Positions 47,464-61,383 are shown, counted from the stretch's first letter. The stretch: 64,000 nucleotides of DNA from Voacanga thouarsii (GCA_026120185.1 JANUWF010002342.1:5580501-5644500); one strand, 5' to 3'. Notes: generated by a model from the letters alone, not told the origin. Numbers and translations are program-made.

Positions 47464-50400
47464 CAAGGCTTTCCAATTCCTCCAACAATCACTCTTATTC
47501 CAAAATCCATCATTATAGCCATTGCTTCACTCATGTTTCACCAAATGATCTAAAAATATAAAAGAACACAAAATGAGTTGAAATTTCTATAATAATGCAA
47601 AATATTGCACAAAGCTAAGTAAAAAGGACATAAAATATAACTTGTTCATGCTTCACAATATTCTAGAATACGTGTTGGAATTCTCAAAATTAATGTTAAA
47701 AATATTGAATATGGCATCGAAAGAGGCCTGGTTCATGTTTATGGATGGCCAAAGCTGTTAGGCCAAGCTTAAGTTATAAAAGAGAGGTATTTAAGACATT
47801 AATCAAGTCGTGGCATTAGCTGAGTCCTTGTCCAAGTTCTAATAGAAGGAAACCGATAGGGATAAAGACAAGAAGCCTAGCTAGAACAAAAGTAAGGGAA
47901 ACATGGCCAAATCATCTCTTAAGCTATCAGGGTTTAGCGGAGGTAAGCTAAGCCAACCCAAGAACGTCAAGCATGATAAGCCCAAATGGCAACCAAATGC
48001 TTTCTTTGCCAAGGGCTACATTTTGTCAGGGATTGCCCAAGCTGGGATAATATTATTTCTTTAGCCTAAAGCCTATGCCAATTTGAGAAGTAATGGAAGA
48101 TAGCATGTTTATGGCACCTCAGTATAGTTTAAGTTAAGGTACGCGACCAATGGAGGGGCTTGGCGTACGTGGACATTTTTATAACTAGTCACAATATGTT
48201 GGTCTTACTGGACATGGGAGTCGACGTTGACTATATACGTCTAGGCATGATGATAACATTGTGTTTAATATGGTCACCAGCTAAGGGACAATTCATGACG
48301 TAAACAACATGGGACATATCTAGAATGGGAAGCTAAGAATATGCTTGTTCAAATAGGCCAATGGCAAGGTAAGGTTGCCATTTCTACTATTCCACTAGAT
48401 GATTGTCAAGTCATTCTTAGAGTAGGCTTCTTAGATTACTTAGAGTCTGCATGGTATCAAGTAAAGCACCATGCTCATAATTCAAAGAAAGAAGCTTTGC
48501 ATTCTGAATATTTTTCAAGAAATAGAGTTGAGCGTGAAGCAACTTAACAAGAAAGTCTAATAGGGCAAGCTAAAGTTTGCAACCATTATGCAAGAGAAGG
48601 ACCCTTAATCGTCTAAGAAAATAATGGAAGTGCCCATTCCATACAAGATTGCTAAGGTTCTATAGGAGTTTGAGGATGTAATGCCTGAGGATATACCAAT
48701 AAGGTTTTAACTAAGATAATAGATGGATCATGCCATTGAACTAGTAGATGGTGCCAAACTAATGTCTCAAATACTATATCACATATCTTCAGAGGAGCTT
48801 GAAGAAGTTAGGAAACAACTCAAATAGCTCATGGAGACTAAGTTTATATGACTATCAAAGAGTCTATATGGAGCACCTGTTCTCTTCTAAAGAAGAAGGA
48901 CATAATCTTATGGATATATATAGATTTTTGGCCCTCAACTAAAAAACTATGAAGAATAAATACCTAATCCCGTTTATTTATGATTTATTTGATCATTTCT
49001 AAGGGGCCAAGGTGTTTTTCAAATTGGATCTTTGCAAAGGCTATCACTAGGTATAAATAGCGGAAGGAGATGAATTGAAAATGGCTATCACCATGAGGTA
49101 TAAGTAGTTTGAGTTTCTTGTGATGTCCTTCAGTTTAAAAAATGTACTGGCTACATTTTGCACTCTCATGCAATGGGTACTACCAAAATTTATAGAAACG
49201 TTCCTAGTGATTTACCTCAACAATATTGTTGTCTATAAAAGCAATATCAAGAAGCACAATATGCAACTCCAACTTATTTTAAAGGCATTTCAAAAAAATG
49301 TCTTATATGATAAAAAAATAAAAATGCCCATTCAGGCTAAATAAAGTTTCCTTCTTAGGGGACATTGTAGGAGACAGAAAGATCTATACAGGCTCTTAAA
49401 AAATCAAGGCCATCATGGAGTGGGAGCCTCCAACAAAGGCCACCAAGCTTCGATCATTGGGGCTTGTTAACTACTGCCTATGATTCATTAAGGGGCACTT
49501 GCTATTGATGCACTGTTAATTGAATTATTAAAGAAAGGCCAAATGTGATGTTGGACTCCTAAGTACCAACTATATTTTGAAGCCTTAAAGGATGTTGTCA
49601 TAAATGAACTAGTGCTATCATTATTGGCCCTTTCCAAACTATTTTGAGGATAATGCTGATGCATCAAATTTTGTTATAGGAGGAGTCCATATGCAAGAAG
49701 GCCACTATAGCCTATAAAAATAGAAAACTAAATGGTGTGGAACAATATTGCCAACACATAAGAAGGAGATGCTTGCAATTATTTATTGTTTGAGGGTTTG
49801 GAAAGACTACTTCATGATTACCACACCATTCAAGATCAAAATGGACAATATAATGATGAGCTATCATCAATCCCAAAAGAAACTCTCAAGAAAACAAGAC
49901 TATTAGTTTGACTATTTGGTAAAATTTAAGTATGAACTCGAGTATAGTCCAAGTAAAACTAATGTCATGGTTGATGCCTTTCGTCGAAAGAGCACTATTG
50001 CTCAAATAACAAGAATACCTGAAGGTCAACTCCTAGAATAGATTAAGGAAGGGTTGAAGCATGAAAATAGGGTAAAATGTTCAAGGAGTTGGTGGAACAA
50101 AAGAAATTACATTTTTTTAGCTCAAGAATGAGGTTTTCTACATTAAGGGCCTACATATCTGTATGCTGGTATGGGATAACTTAAGGAGAAACATTGTTAA
50201 TGAATATTATGATAGTGGTATATTGGCATCTAGGGACGTATCACACATTGTCTATAGTGTAAGAACATTTTTATTAGTTGAGATTTATGGACGGTATGGA
50301 TGTCTATGTAAGTATTTATCTTGTATACCAATAAGATAAAGATGAAAATCAATCACTTGTGGGCTATTACAACCATTGTAGATTCCTAAGAAGGTTTGGA

Positions 50401-53032
50401 AAAGTGTCTCTGTGGACTTTATCATGGGGTTACCAAAATTGGAAGGATGCATGAGCATACTAGTAGTCATGGACTACCTATCCAAGTATATTGAATTCAT
50501 TCATGCCCTTATGGAATGCATTATAGTTGTAATGATAAATTGTTCATAAAGTATGTAGTTAAGTATTAGGGACTATCAATATCAATTTTGAGTGACTTAG
50601 ACTTATATGTTACAAGTTGATTTTAGATGAAACTTTTCTGTCTACTTGGGATATCACTTAATATGTCCACTACTATCTATCCACAAAAGGATAGACATAA
50701 TGGACAACAACATCCTTGAGGTCTATCTTCAACACTATGTGACTATAAACCAAAGATATTAGGCAAAACTATTTGATGCATGTTGTTTAGCGTAAAAAAT
50801 ATTACTAACAAATAACACAATTCAAGTTTTAGTTAAAATGCCAACCACTAAAACTACACATATAGACAACTATACCCATCGTATACCATAAGAACTAGCA
50901 AGTATTGAATCCACGAGAACTTATGCTCCCACCTTATTTTTATCCAAATCTTTATTGTTTAGCCAATAAAATAAGAAGAGAATAAAAAAAAAATAAAGAT
51001 AAAAATAGATATACCACAAGAATGGAATTTCATTAACTAGATAATTATCTTGAAAACATAATATTGAATCACTTAGCATTCATCATAATCAATTGTCATC
51101 TTAGCATCATGAAGGAACTTAAGTAAAATTCAATCATTTTTCAAGTTATGAACTTACTTATGTAGATTCCACTTCTTCCTAATCCATGAAATCACTATCT
51201 CTTGATTAATTTAGCAGATTTTTCAATCAAACCAAATAAACCAAAAGATGCATTAAACTCATACCTTATAAATATAAAATTAGCTAATGACATTTTGCTC
51301 GAGGTGAAATCAACTAATCTTTGATTACTTAAGTCTTATAATCCTAACTTCATTTCCTAAGTCCATTAAGATTTGATAAATATGAAATCAAAGCAATAAA
51401 CTCCTAACATCATTTCCCAAGTCAATTAGAAGAACTCGCATCAATAACCAATGATAACAAGTAATCAAATACCAAAGATAATAAATTGATAAAAAATTTC
51501 AATTAACTCAAAATTATAATCTCCAAAATAATATTCAATTACAATTAAAATATTAAAAACATCATTATTAAAGAAAATTAAACAAAGGATAAAAGATAAA
51601 ACACATAGACAAGCCCTTCTTCTTCTCTTGAAAACCTCCGTTGAACAATACTCCTTTAAGTGGTGATTGAGTAGCTAGCTTGGATTCTTTAAATTATACA
51701 TTTCTCTTGTGTTTTTCTTGTATTTATAAGCCTTCTTGATATCAAAATTCGTTACTTGAGAAGTCTAGTTCGAGTAGAATTTAGAAAATACCAAAATCTT
51801 TGGAAAATACCAAATTCGTGCCCAACCACCTCTGTGCAGAGTGGACCAGCGCCAGATCCATTCGAGCAACCTTGTGCCGGGTCCAATCTATTTTTGGACT
51901 TAATTTTGCTTCGTTTTTGCTATTTGACCAGAATGGACCCGGCACGTGGTCCCTTAGCTGGGCCTAGCGTTAGGTCTATTTTGGAATTGTTCACTTTTTG
52001 CTCGAAATCAACTTGAATATGCACAAATTTTTCAAAAATAATTTTTACAAGAAAAATGTTAAATAAAAAGGAATATGTCCAGTTATTATAACATAAGTAT
52101 CTCAAAACATTCTCAAATAACTAGGAAAATAATGGTGATTTTAGCCCCTATCACTATTGAATGTAGCTTAATTCTTATATAACATTTAAAAGAACAAGAG
52201 TATAGCAAAATCTAGTTTTTGATAGTTTTAGGGTTTCAACTGACAATCCCAAAGGACATTATTGTTGGATACAAGAGTTCAATTCCTCTAACATATCAGT
52301 TTTCTAAGAATTGGGAAGAATAAGCAAACATACCGAAGCTATACTTGGAAAAGGCCTCATAACGGGTTAAGAAGTTGGCCAACCAAAAGGGAACGTATTG
52401 CGAGTCCCAGAAGATAGACTAAGTGCTTGTGAAATATTACCGACATGGGTGGGTCTAAAAGATCCATAAGGGACTGATGTGATGATATTAAAGTCTATTT
52501 ATCATGCTCAAGAATGTTGGGATCATGGCATATAAGATAGAGCTATCTGCGAGTCTATCCGAACTTCATCTCATTTTTCACATAAGCCTATTCAAGTCGT
52601 ACCATAAAAACCCTGATAATCCTTCAAGAAATGAATCAATAAAGGTACCGACCGAAATAATGGTTGAGTATGACAAGGTAGCAAAGAAGATTCTATCAGA
52701 TTATATCATTTGACGTAAGAATAGTATACCATCAAAAGAGTACTTGATGAAATGGAAGGGCTTGGCAATGTCCGAGACCAGCTTGAAACCTATTAAGAAG
52801 CTATGGTAATTCACAAAGTTGCTAAGAAAGTATGAAGTCTCCAAAATGTTGGGAACAATGTCTAATTCAAGTGGGAGAGAATGACATAGCTGGCATGAAG
52901 CAGATACCCAATTAGGTGCCAATAGAACAGAATGATCACTTTTAGACTCCACAGATAAGACAGGATTAAGTCAAGTGACCTGGATGACTAGGCACTTGGA
53001 CGACCAATCCAAGGCCTAAGTATTCTGGAAGT
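47464..53032 (+). pseudogene. Chromovirus-type gypsy gag-pol remnant with chromodomain
   Basis: Decayed throughout, but domains are in order. Gag zinc knuckle CFLCQGLHFVRDCPSW near 48000. Protease-like VLLDMG near 48205. Reverse transcriptase: MDHAIELVDGAKLMSQI near 48730, SSEELEEVRKQLK, SLYGAPVLF, KCTGY-to-YLNNIVVY near 49210 (catalytic YLDD altered to YLNN). RNase H-like LRVWKDYF text near 49795. Integrase traces after 49960, split by the solo LTR at 50774-52153 and resuming at 52159. After integrase, KIELSASLSELHLIFHISLF (52530-52590), then a chromodomain at about 52650-52840 with EYLMKWKGLAMSETSLKP. Chromodomains in this family bind histone marks and steer integration into heterochromatin. 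No intact frame; no 5' LTR seen. Confidence 0.85.
50774..52153 (-). repeat. Athila-type solo LTR with perfect target duplication
   Basis: 1,380 bp from TGATGCATGTTG to TTAGCCCCTATCA. Read on the minus strand it begins TGATAGGGGCTAAA and ends in GCATCA, like the other Athila-type LTRs here. Both sides carry CTATT (50769-50773 and 52154-52158). No interior adjoins. It interrupts chromovirus integrase sequence. The 86-aa frame at 51756 lies inside it and is not a gene. Confidence 0.95.
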
Positions 53033-53403
53033 GTATGTAGAATTCTAGTAGAATTTTTAGAATATTAGAGAATATTCTAGAAAATAAGTATTTTAGGACA
53101 GTTTATAGAGTTTTATAGAACATTCTAAAGGCCATGGCTTGCCTATAAATAGTCTAAGTCTTCTCATTTGTAAAGATTAAGTTGTGAATACAAGCTCTTA
53201 AGTTCTCTCCCAAATCTCTTGCACTGAGCTTTTTTTTCTACCAAAACTTAGCTTGTTCAACTAACTAAACCACCACATTTTCACTACTTTTGTTCAATAG
53301 TTAGTTGATCTAACAAAACTCTAAGCTACTCTTTGAGCTTCTAGAGCTATAGAAGCTAAAAAGTGTTAATCTAGCCATCTCATAATGTCAGGACTATGCT
53401 ACA
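53033..53403 (+). repeat. Probable 3' LTR of the chromovirus
   Basis: Follows the chromodomain region. TGTATGTAGAATTC is a plausible start and TATGCTACA near 53403 a plausible end. A TATAAATAG box at about 53145, about 110 bp from the start, supports LTR promoter function. Both borders are guesses, since no second copy exists in the window to compare. Confidence 0.5.
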
Positions 53404-53739
53404 ATGGTTTGCTTCTTCATTTGCTACAACAATGGTGCTCCAACAAGTATGATAAAATAGTCAGTTATTGATCGCTTTGCGGTTCAACATCATCCCTAAT
53501 TCACATCACAAAATGCATGGAAGTCTTTTTTTGTTGGTAAGAAAATGCTTGCCCTAGCTTAATTTTAAGTACCAAAGAACTAAAAAAATTACCTTTATAC
53601 AACATTGTTTTGACAAATTAGTTTGTAGCATATATAGTGCCTAGTTTTTTTATGCTCAAATATAGTAGCTTCCTTATCAATATTTGATATTAACTATCAT
53701 AAACTCCTTGGTCTATACTATTAATTATCAACTTATGAA
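53404..53739. other. Unassigned A/T-rich sequence
   Basis: No domain, terminus or repeat recognised between the chromovirus LTR and the copia pol remnant. It may be the remaining 3' part of either. Confidence 0.4.
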
Positions 53740-55383
53740 TTAGTTTAATGGGCATTGCAATGGGTCACCATGTTTGCATGACAATTTCTTCCAAAATGTC
53801 AAAAGTGTATTCCTTTGGCTTAACCCTAATCCTTGTGATGTTGTTGCCACTTCTATTCCTAGGAAATACTTTAGAAATCTTAAATCTTTGATGATAAATT
53901 TATCATTGCGGATATTCTTCAGTTGAGGAATAAATGATATGCTATTTCCTACAATAAGAACATCATTCACACATATTAATGCCGTAACAAAATTCCACTT
54001 TTACTAAAAATGAACAAGAAATGATCGGACATTGATTGTAGAAATCGCATACTAAATATGATCATGGTTAATTTTTAATACCCATATCTTGTAGTTTGCT
54101 TTAAATTGAACAAAAAAACTTCTTAAGTTTACAAACCCTAGTTCCTCTTTCTTCTAAAAATCTTGTGGGATTTTTTTATATACTATATCCTCCAAATTAC
54201 TATGGAAAAATGCATTGTTCACGTCCATCTCCCATCCCTTGGAAATAGCCTACCAATTTTGCAACTAGTGTTCTGTGAAAGTCCAGGTATTCTATATGGT
54301 TAAGCTTTATAGAGCTCAACCTCCCTACTTAGCTTGAGTTTTATTCTATAAACTATTTTGAGTAAATGACTCTCTTTTCTTCATGGAGTTCCTCCAAATT
54401 CCAAGTTCCATTTGCCTCCAAGGCTTGTATTTGTTTCACCATTACTTCGCTCCAATGTTGAAGCTTTACAACCTAGAAAACATGTTTGGGCTCATCATGT
54501 GAAATGATAGCTGGTAAAAACTCCTTATATAAGGGTGAAAATTTTTTACATGAAATTAAATGTGAGAGGGGACATACTAGTAAGTCACCTAAAGAAGTAC
54601 TTTGTATCATTTGGTTAATGGAATATGGCAAGCTTACTCCAAAATCCTCCAAATGATTTGGACGCTTTTTAGTGGATTTTTCCAACTTATTGTTACATAC
54701 TCTTTATTGCAATTTCTTGATCTCAACTTCTTTTACGGATTGGTTTTAGTATGTTCATTTTCAATTTCTCCCCTGTATTGTTCAATCAAGCTTTATTTTT
54801 CTGCTTCATATACATTTACAAAACCATTAAGATTTACTTTCCAGTTTTTCTTATTTGAAGGGAAATTTCTACTTCAAAAATATTATTCCCAGAGATAGTG
54901 CACTCATCATACTATAGATCATAAACCTTGTACCCATTTTAGCCATTTGGATATCCTACGAAAGCACTATTCCTCCCACTCTCCCAAACGTATATCCTTT
55001 TTAGCTATTATTATGTGAATACACTAAACATCTAATAAACACTTAAATGGTCATCTTGGAGGAAGTTTTTTTTTTTTTTAATCACAAAAAATGTAACCTA
55101 TTTATTATATAGACATCTATAAGTACACCTTTCCTAAAAACTTAATTGCTAATCAAACAAAAAATCTTAATGCTCTAGCCATTTCTAAGACATCTTTGTC
55201 CTTCCTTTCTATCACTCCATTTCATTGGGTTGTATATGAACATTATATTTAAAATATAGTTCCATTCCTCTTAAAGTAATTTATTATTTGATTTTACCGA
55301 AATTCCATTCAATTATCAATTCTTGTTTGTTTATCTTCTATCCAAAATTGAGTTCTAATTATATTGCATAACAAAAGATGAGT
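53740..55383 (-). pseudogene. Ty1/copia pol remnant, minus strand
   Basis: The minus-strand translation of 53740-53970 gives NDVLIVGNSISFIPQLKN and IKDLRFLKYFLGIEVA, the reverse-transcriptase block that follows the catalytic aspartates. Further right, 54130-54240 gives DVNNAFFHSNLEDIVYKKIP with stops after it. 54900-54970 gives AFVGYPNG-KVYDL-like text from the integrase C-terminus. The order is that of a copia pol truncated at both ends. The gypsy LTR at 55384 interrupts it within integrase. RNase H is not recognised. Confidence 0.8.
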
Positions 55384-58300
55384 TGTAACACCCCTAACAC
55401 AAATAACACTACATCCTAGCATGTCTCATATCGGAAGCATGTAACAGGTTGGGGGTCACTCCATCTGAACTCCCAAACAAGGGTTCTTTATAACAGTTAA
55501 GAGTAAAAAAAAAAAATGAAATAATAACAATAACTATTACATCAGAGTTGCAAGGTGAAGTAAATGCATCAAAGTGACACAAGAAATTGTACTCTAGACA
55601 TATATCACCTACGAACTATTCTAGAAATGTACATAGAGTTACTAGGCATGCCAGCCTAAGGTGTAGAACTTACTTTAAGGGTGTTGACCTCCAGTCCCGA
55701 GTCCTAAAGAAATAGTACAAATACAAGTGTGAGTGATTTACATTCAGTGAATCCCATATGTGCTAGTATTTTCTTGAAGAAAAATAAATATAGAAATTCA
55801 GCAAGTTGTTCTCTGGAGAGTAAGGAAAGGAATTTCATCTCATTTTTTACTGAAAACAACTCTTTAGCTAAGTAGAGTAAACTTTAATCAAGAATTGTTC
55901 AAAATCTCAGCCAAGGTTAGGAAAATCAAATTTCTAAAAGGCCATTGCCCCACATCATGAGCATGTTTGGAAAAATTGAGTTTCAACCAACATTGTTGCT
56001 CCAATTTTAGAAAACGCATCATTCTCTCATTAGAATGTTAGAATACGTACAAAGTGCACAAGGCTTCGCCTTCGACTATTGAGGTTTTATTTTGCTAAGG
56101 ATTGCGCTCCCATACTCAACCGAATCATACTGGAGAGGTTAGTGACACAAGCACATTGCCTAACACTTAGGGATCTTTTACTTGCTACCGTAAGCCTAAA
56201 GTTTCCAATCCTTACATCAATCTACTATTAAGCTGGCAAGGAATTGAACACACCATGTGTTCTAGCTCGATACCATGTGAACAACCCAGATCATATATGC
56301 ACTAAGGCATAAGGCAATTGCCATGTAACAAACAGCTAGCCAGGAATGACTAATGCCAATGTCCTAACATCCCATTTGGAGTAAGATGAATCCTAAAACT
56401 AATCAGGTTGCTTGGGACCATATATCTCAAGCATAAGTTAGTGCAGTGGTTAAAGCCCCCACTGAGTACTCAATGCCTTCATAGGTTCACAAAATTAGTC
56501 CAATAGTACATTCCTCGAAGGGGGATCATATTTGTTGAGGGAATATCAAGAAAATATTTTCTAAGGCCAAAAATATTATTTTCAAAAAATTTACCGTTTC
56601 TTGAGTAACCATTCTCGAAGCATATAAAACATAAAGGACTCAACCTTTCAAGTATCATATAACATGCTTCGAAATGTAATTGAGGGAAAATGCGTTCATG
56701 TATAGTTGTAAGAATGTTTTTCATATGTTGATTTCACACTGAGAAATTGTTTTCCAAATTTCTTGCGTAAAAGGATAAAAAGTCCTTCCTACGTGATAAA
56801 ATCATTCCTTAAGGTTATTTTCGTAAATTATGTATACTTGATTCCAAAAGAAATTTTATTCAACAAGTCAAGAATTCTAAAGCCGAAAAAAGAAATAAAT
56901 TTAAGGATTTTATAATTGGTTGTGCTTGAGTGCTTTGAAAGTGATTCATCGTTCCATAATAGGAAAGAGATTATAAGCTAGTATTCTTTTATCATTAACA
57001 TGAAATAGTGTACATTTGTGCAAGAAAAATATTCATTTGATCGCGTAACATGTGAGAAGAATACTTGCTATATACCTAAAAATATCCATAGTACAAGGAA
57101 TTCAAAATACTTTGTAAAAATATTCCATTTCGTGATATTCAATCTGATGCATATTTATTTGGGTATAAAAATCATGTAAAAATAAGCACACTCCCAATCA
57201 AGTTTAAATTAAAACGTTAACCCCAAATTACACATATGAGTAAGTGTACTCATTATTAACATAGCATAGTGTTCAAACGAGTGTCGATTCTCAAGGAAAA
57301 AGTATGCATTAATCACTTTTCTTCCATTGCTTAACTGACTCAATAAAGTGAAAAAGAAATAAGAAGAAAAATTAAAAATAAAATAAAATAATATATACAT
57401 GTCAAGGATGGAGAATTATGTAATTCAAACCATTATTCAGACAAACATGACCCTAAAGGACCTAATCCTTATCATAACTAATCATTCTCTTAGCATCATG
57501 AAGGATTAAGATAGATTCACTTCTTTTCCAATCTATAAAATCACTATCTTCTAGACAAATTAGCATCACATATCCTGTCTCAACTAATTCACCCAAAATA
57601 TGCATTAAACACACTCCTTGATTAAATTTCTATATCCTGGCAAACTTAAAACATAAAATTAACCAATGAATCTATTCCTGGCAGACATCATTTAACCTTT
57701 AATTATTAGTTCTTAGCAATTAACCTATTTTTCAAGTAAGTTAAGAGACAACAAATCTGAAACTAATGAATTGAAACCACCATCAACCACTTTTCTAAGC
57801 AAGTTAATGGAAAGAAACAATCAATTAATCTCGTAATATGCATAAGAATTAAATACCAAGAATAACAATTAATTAATCAAAAGATCAAAGTAACTCTAAA
57901 AATCATGAATACCTAAACAATGTCAAATTACAACAAACAATTAATACATCATTGTTCAAGAAAAAGAAAACAAAGTAAAAGAAAGCACTCATAGACAAGC
58001 CTCCTCCTTCTTCCTTTAAAGCCCCTCTTACACAACCCTCCTTAATTTATTTCTCCCGAGAAAATATTGGTGATGCACTCTAATATATACTTAAGTCTCT
58101 ACATTGTGCACCCCCCATTTCCTAGAGTAAATTGGCCTTTATTTATAGGCTTACAAAGTTCCTAAAAGAGTCCTAAGTAAATAAGAAGTAATTACTAAAA
58201 ATCTAAAACAAAAAAGGAGTTGTAAAATCTAAATAAAATTCTAAATAAAAATTAAAGGATTCCACCGCCTTTGAATTGAGTAAGGAATTGAGAAGTTGAA

Positions 58301-61293
58301 CTTTTGCTTTTCTCGTTTTGTGTTAACGATTTTGATGTTGAATTGGAATTGTCTAAAATTGGCTTCAATTTGAGTCGTGCACACCACCGAGCCATAGGCC
58401 TTCTTCTTCTTGCTATTGGCTTCTTTGAGCCGCAATCTAAGCTATAGAATTGCTGCCGAAATTCTTTCTTTGTTGCATCGGCTCAATTGAGCCATTTTTC
58501 TTGCATTGGCTCAATTGAGCCACAAACCATCCAATACCACTGCTGAAATTGTTGACTTTCCCTTCTGCCTTGGCCCCACCAAAATTCTGCTTTTCCTTTG
58601 CTGTTGCTTTCTTCTTGCTGTCAGCTCAACCTTGAGCAATGAAATTGCTAAGGCCAATTGCTTTCCTTTCCAATTTCAATTGCAATTGTTCCCCTGTTCC
58701 ATCAATTCTTTTTCCTCTGCAATACTTTGCCCTTCCAGTGGAAGACCAGTACCAGTTCATTCTCTTGTGGCCTGGTACTAGTCCTGTGCTGGAAAATCAC
58801 ACAATTAGCTCCAAATTTTCCTTATTTTTGTGTAAAATTACAGAAAATTATTTTTATAAAGGAAATATTAAATATGAAGGAATATGACTAGTTATTGTAC
58901 AAAATGTATCACAAAATAGCCTTAAATAATTAGGAAATATATAATTAATTTAGGCCCTATTACAATCATTTTTCGGTTCAGAGAAACCAAAACTTGTTCA
59001 GAAAAACCAAAAGGTTTACTATTCACATGGTCAGGATTTAGGGAAAATTTGCTCACCAATAAATCATAATCATTAAAAGTCATTTTCCTATTTAGTACTT
59101 AGCATGATACAACATCATTTTTGTTCAAGAAAATCATAGTTTGGTTTAGGAAAACAAAAAAAAAAAAAAAGATTCATAAGATCCATGTTGCATATAGTCA
59201 CATTGTAGCTTGAAAAATCACTAGTACAAAAACTGTAGTCATAAAACAAGTGGGACACACCTTGTGTAAGATTATCACTAATTATTCCTTGCAAACACAA
59301 TTTCACAACGATTTAGGGTAGGCACACCTACATCAAAACCATTTCATACCCCTCTTAGCATCTTAAACTTTGCAAGAACTATTGCTAACAAAATTGCCCA
59401 ACAAGAAGATTACTAATTTGCCTAATTCTTATTTCCTATTAACATAGAACTATATCTCTTAGGGAAAATCAAAGGAAATATCTCCTTCTCCATATTCATT
59501 TCTTTATCCCTCCATTCAACACATTTCCAATGCATTTGTGTGACTTCATCACTTCTCACTCATCCACTAAATCCAATGGAATACTACATTAGATTATTAC
59601 ACGAACAATAATTCTGCAATTTTATTCCAAGCCAAGCTTTAGTATTTTTTGCATAACATTTAATCCACAAGTCCAAATGATCTCAAATTTGTGTCAAAAT
59701 ATTCTCAAGACATTTTTTTTACAAGTTTCAGTTCATGGAATATCAACACATTTCTTCATTTCATTCAGTTCCACTCATAAATTCCTAGAGATGTAAATGA
59801 AATATTCTGCTCGTCACAGCTATTCCTAACTCCAAATTATGTCAAATTGGTCCCAAAATGTTCCTAGCCCAATTAGACACAAAGTTGCAAGTTTAATATA
59901 ACCAGATCTGAAACTTTTACATATTTACTGCAAGCAAAAGCTTGCTATTTTACAGCATATATGTATTTCTTTCTTGCAAAATGTTATTTTCCTTGTTCTA
60001 TTCTACTATTAGCACTTAATTATCCATCTATTTACTCAATCTTTCATCATAACATCATCAAAACATCCTACTTTCAGTCATCAAAGAACCAAAACTAGCA
60101 CAGATTATACCCAACAAAAGTTATAGCCATGAATAAAGCATATTTGCTTTAATTTCCTACAATCACAACTTATTTCTTCCATTTCTTCTCTTGTTCATTT
60201 TTCTCCCACAATTACATCCATGATGAAGCCATCAAAACTTCTTCAAAACATCTCCAAACATAAAAAAATCACATCGAAACATTCCCCAAAGCTTGAACAA
60301 GATATCATTATAATAATAAATCTTCATAATTCACAGTAGCTATTTCATGCTATTTTCCGTGAAAAAATTCATATCATAATAATCGTCATGAACTCTAGAT
60401 CAACTTTAATTCTTGAAGGAAGATGTTTTACCTTGTGTGTAGTAATTTCTTAGCTAGCAAATGCCCAAACTTTTTCTTCCTTTTCTTCTCCAACTTCTAA
60501 TCTCTCTCTCTTTATTTTTTCTTACTTTTCTTTCTTATTTCTAGTTGGTTTTGTGTCCTACCGCCATGCTGCTTGTTCTTTTGTGTTTTAATTGATCATG
60601 TGGTCAAATAGATCCTAAATTCTTTTTGGACACTTGGAAGGCTTATGGAATTTTGTGGAAACTTGGCAAACTCTGTGGAATTCCTTAGAAATTCCAAGAC
60701 TTCCACCTATCTCATGTAACCAATCATCTCATGCTAAATGTCTTCCGTGCATCCATTTCACCTTATGCTACCTAGCTTTTCTTGCAACCAATCACATAGA
60801 ACCATATGACATCCAATATCCAAGTATTTCATGCCATATATTTCCATAAATAAAATTTATCTTAAGTAAGTAAATAGTCTCTAATTCAATTAAAGCCAAA
60901 ATTTTTCCTTCTTTACACCTTATGGCATTTTGAAATTTAACCCATGGATTTCCTTGAGTCAATCCAATAAAATCTTTCTTAATCACGGTTAATTGAAAAT
61001 TTAAAAAATAACTTCACCTAGCATTACTATTAATCTCAATTGGGAAAACTTTTTATTTTACTAATGCAATCTAGGCATTATATTGGGCATTCTAGTTTCG
61101 CTTAGAATTTCAAAATTCTTGCTTTGTTTTTCTAAAGTTACGATTGAAAATCCCTCTGACACCCCTTAAAATTTTTATCATAGCAAAATGTCCATCCAAT
61201 TAAATTGATCATTTCTTATTCTGAGTCTTCACATAAATATTCATCCGATACAATGTAGTCGGCTATTAAAGTACTAAAGGGAAGGATGTTACT
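55384..61293 (-). repeat. Long gypsy LTR, copy C (3' LTR of a minus-strand element)
   Basis: The left end TGTAACACCCC matches the left end of copy B, and AACAAGGGTTCTTTATAAC follows as in B. The right end TGTTAC is followed by a stretch that reads on the minus strand AATGGGAGATAG and TTTCGAGGACGAAATTT, the polypurine side. Shared blocks with B include GATGTTTTACCTT.TGT near 60430/6135 and the CAAATTTGT.TCAAAAT module. Without the Athila solo LTR (57175-58964) it is about 4.1 kb, longer than copy B. The copy B to C relation is clear, but further small inserts may exist. Confidence 0.75.
57175..58964 (-). repeat. Athila-type solo LTR inside gypsy LTR copy C
   Basis: Read on the minus strand it starts TGTAATAGGGCCTAAATT and ends near GTGCTTATTTTTACA. 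The part at 57200-57300 matches the end of the 61384 LTR (GATGAGTATACTTGCGTATATGTGTAATTT-like), and the other end matches 190-339. The flanks AATCAT (57170-57175 and 58964-58969) give a target duplication of AATCA or ATCAT, depending on which base is assigned to the LTR. Two identical GGCTCAATTGAGCC palindromes lie inside. Confidence 0.85.
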
Positions 61294-61383
61294 ATCTCCC
61301 ATTCTTCAAAAAAATTTCGTCCTCGAAATTGGGCTATTAGTTAAAAGTTTGGGATAATTCTTCTTTATTTTCGCTTTTGTTTC
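61294..61383 (-). mobile_element. Polypurine side of gypsy element C
   Basis: Only about 90 bp of the interior is left before the Athila-type LTR begins at 61384. It contains the same TTTCGAGGACGAAATTT stretch (minus strand) seen at 7085-7110 beside copy B. Confidence 0.7.

Noticed and set aside
51756..52016. 86-aa open frame
   Set aside because: Fully inside the Athila solo LTR 50774-52153 and not conserved in the other LTR copies.
58506..58891. Overlapping frames of up to 91 aa with a hydrophobic stretch
   Set aside because: They lie inside an Athila-type LTR. The hydrophobic text comes from T/C-rich sequence.
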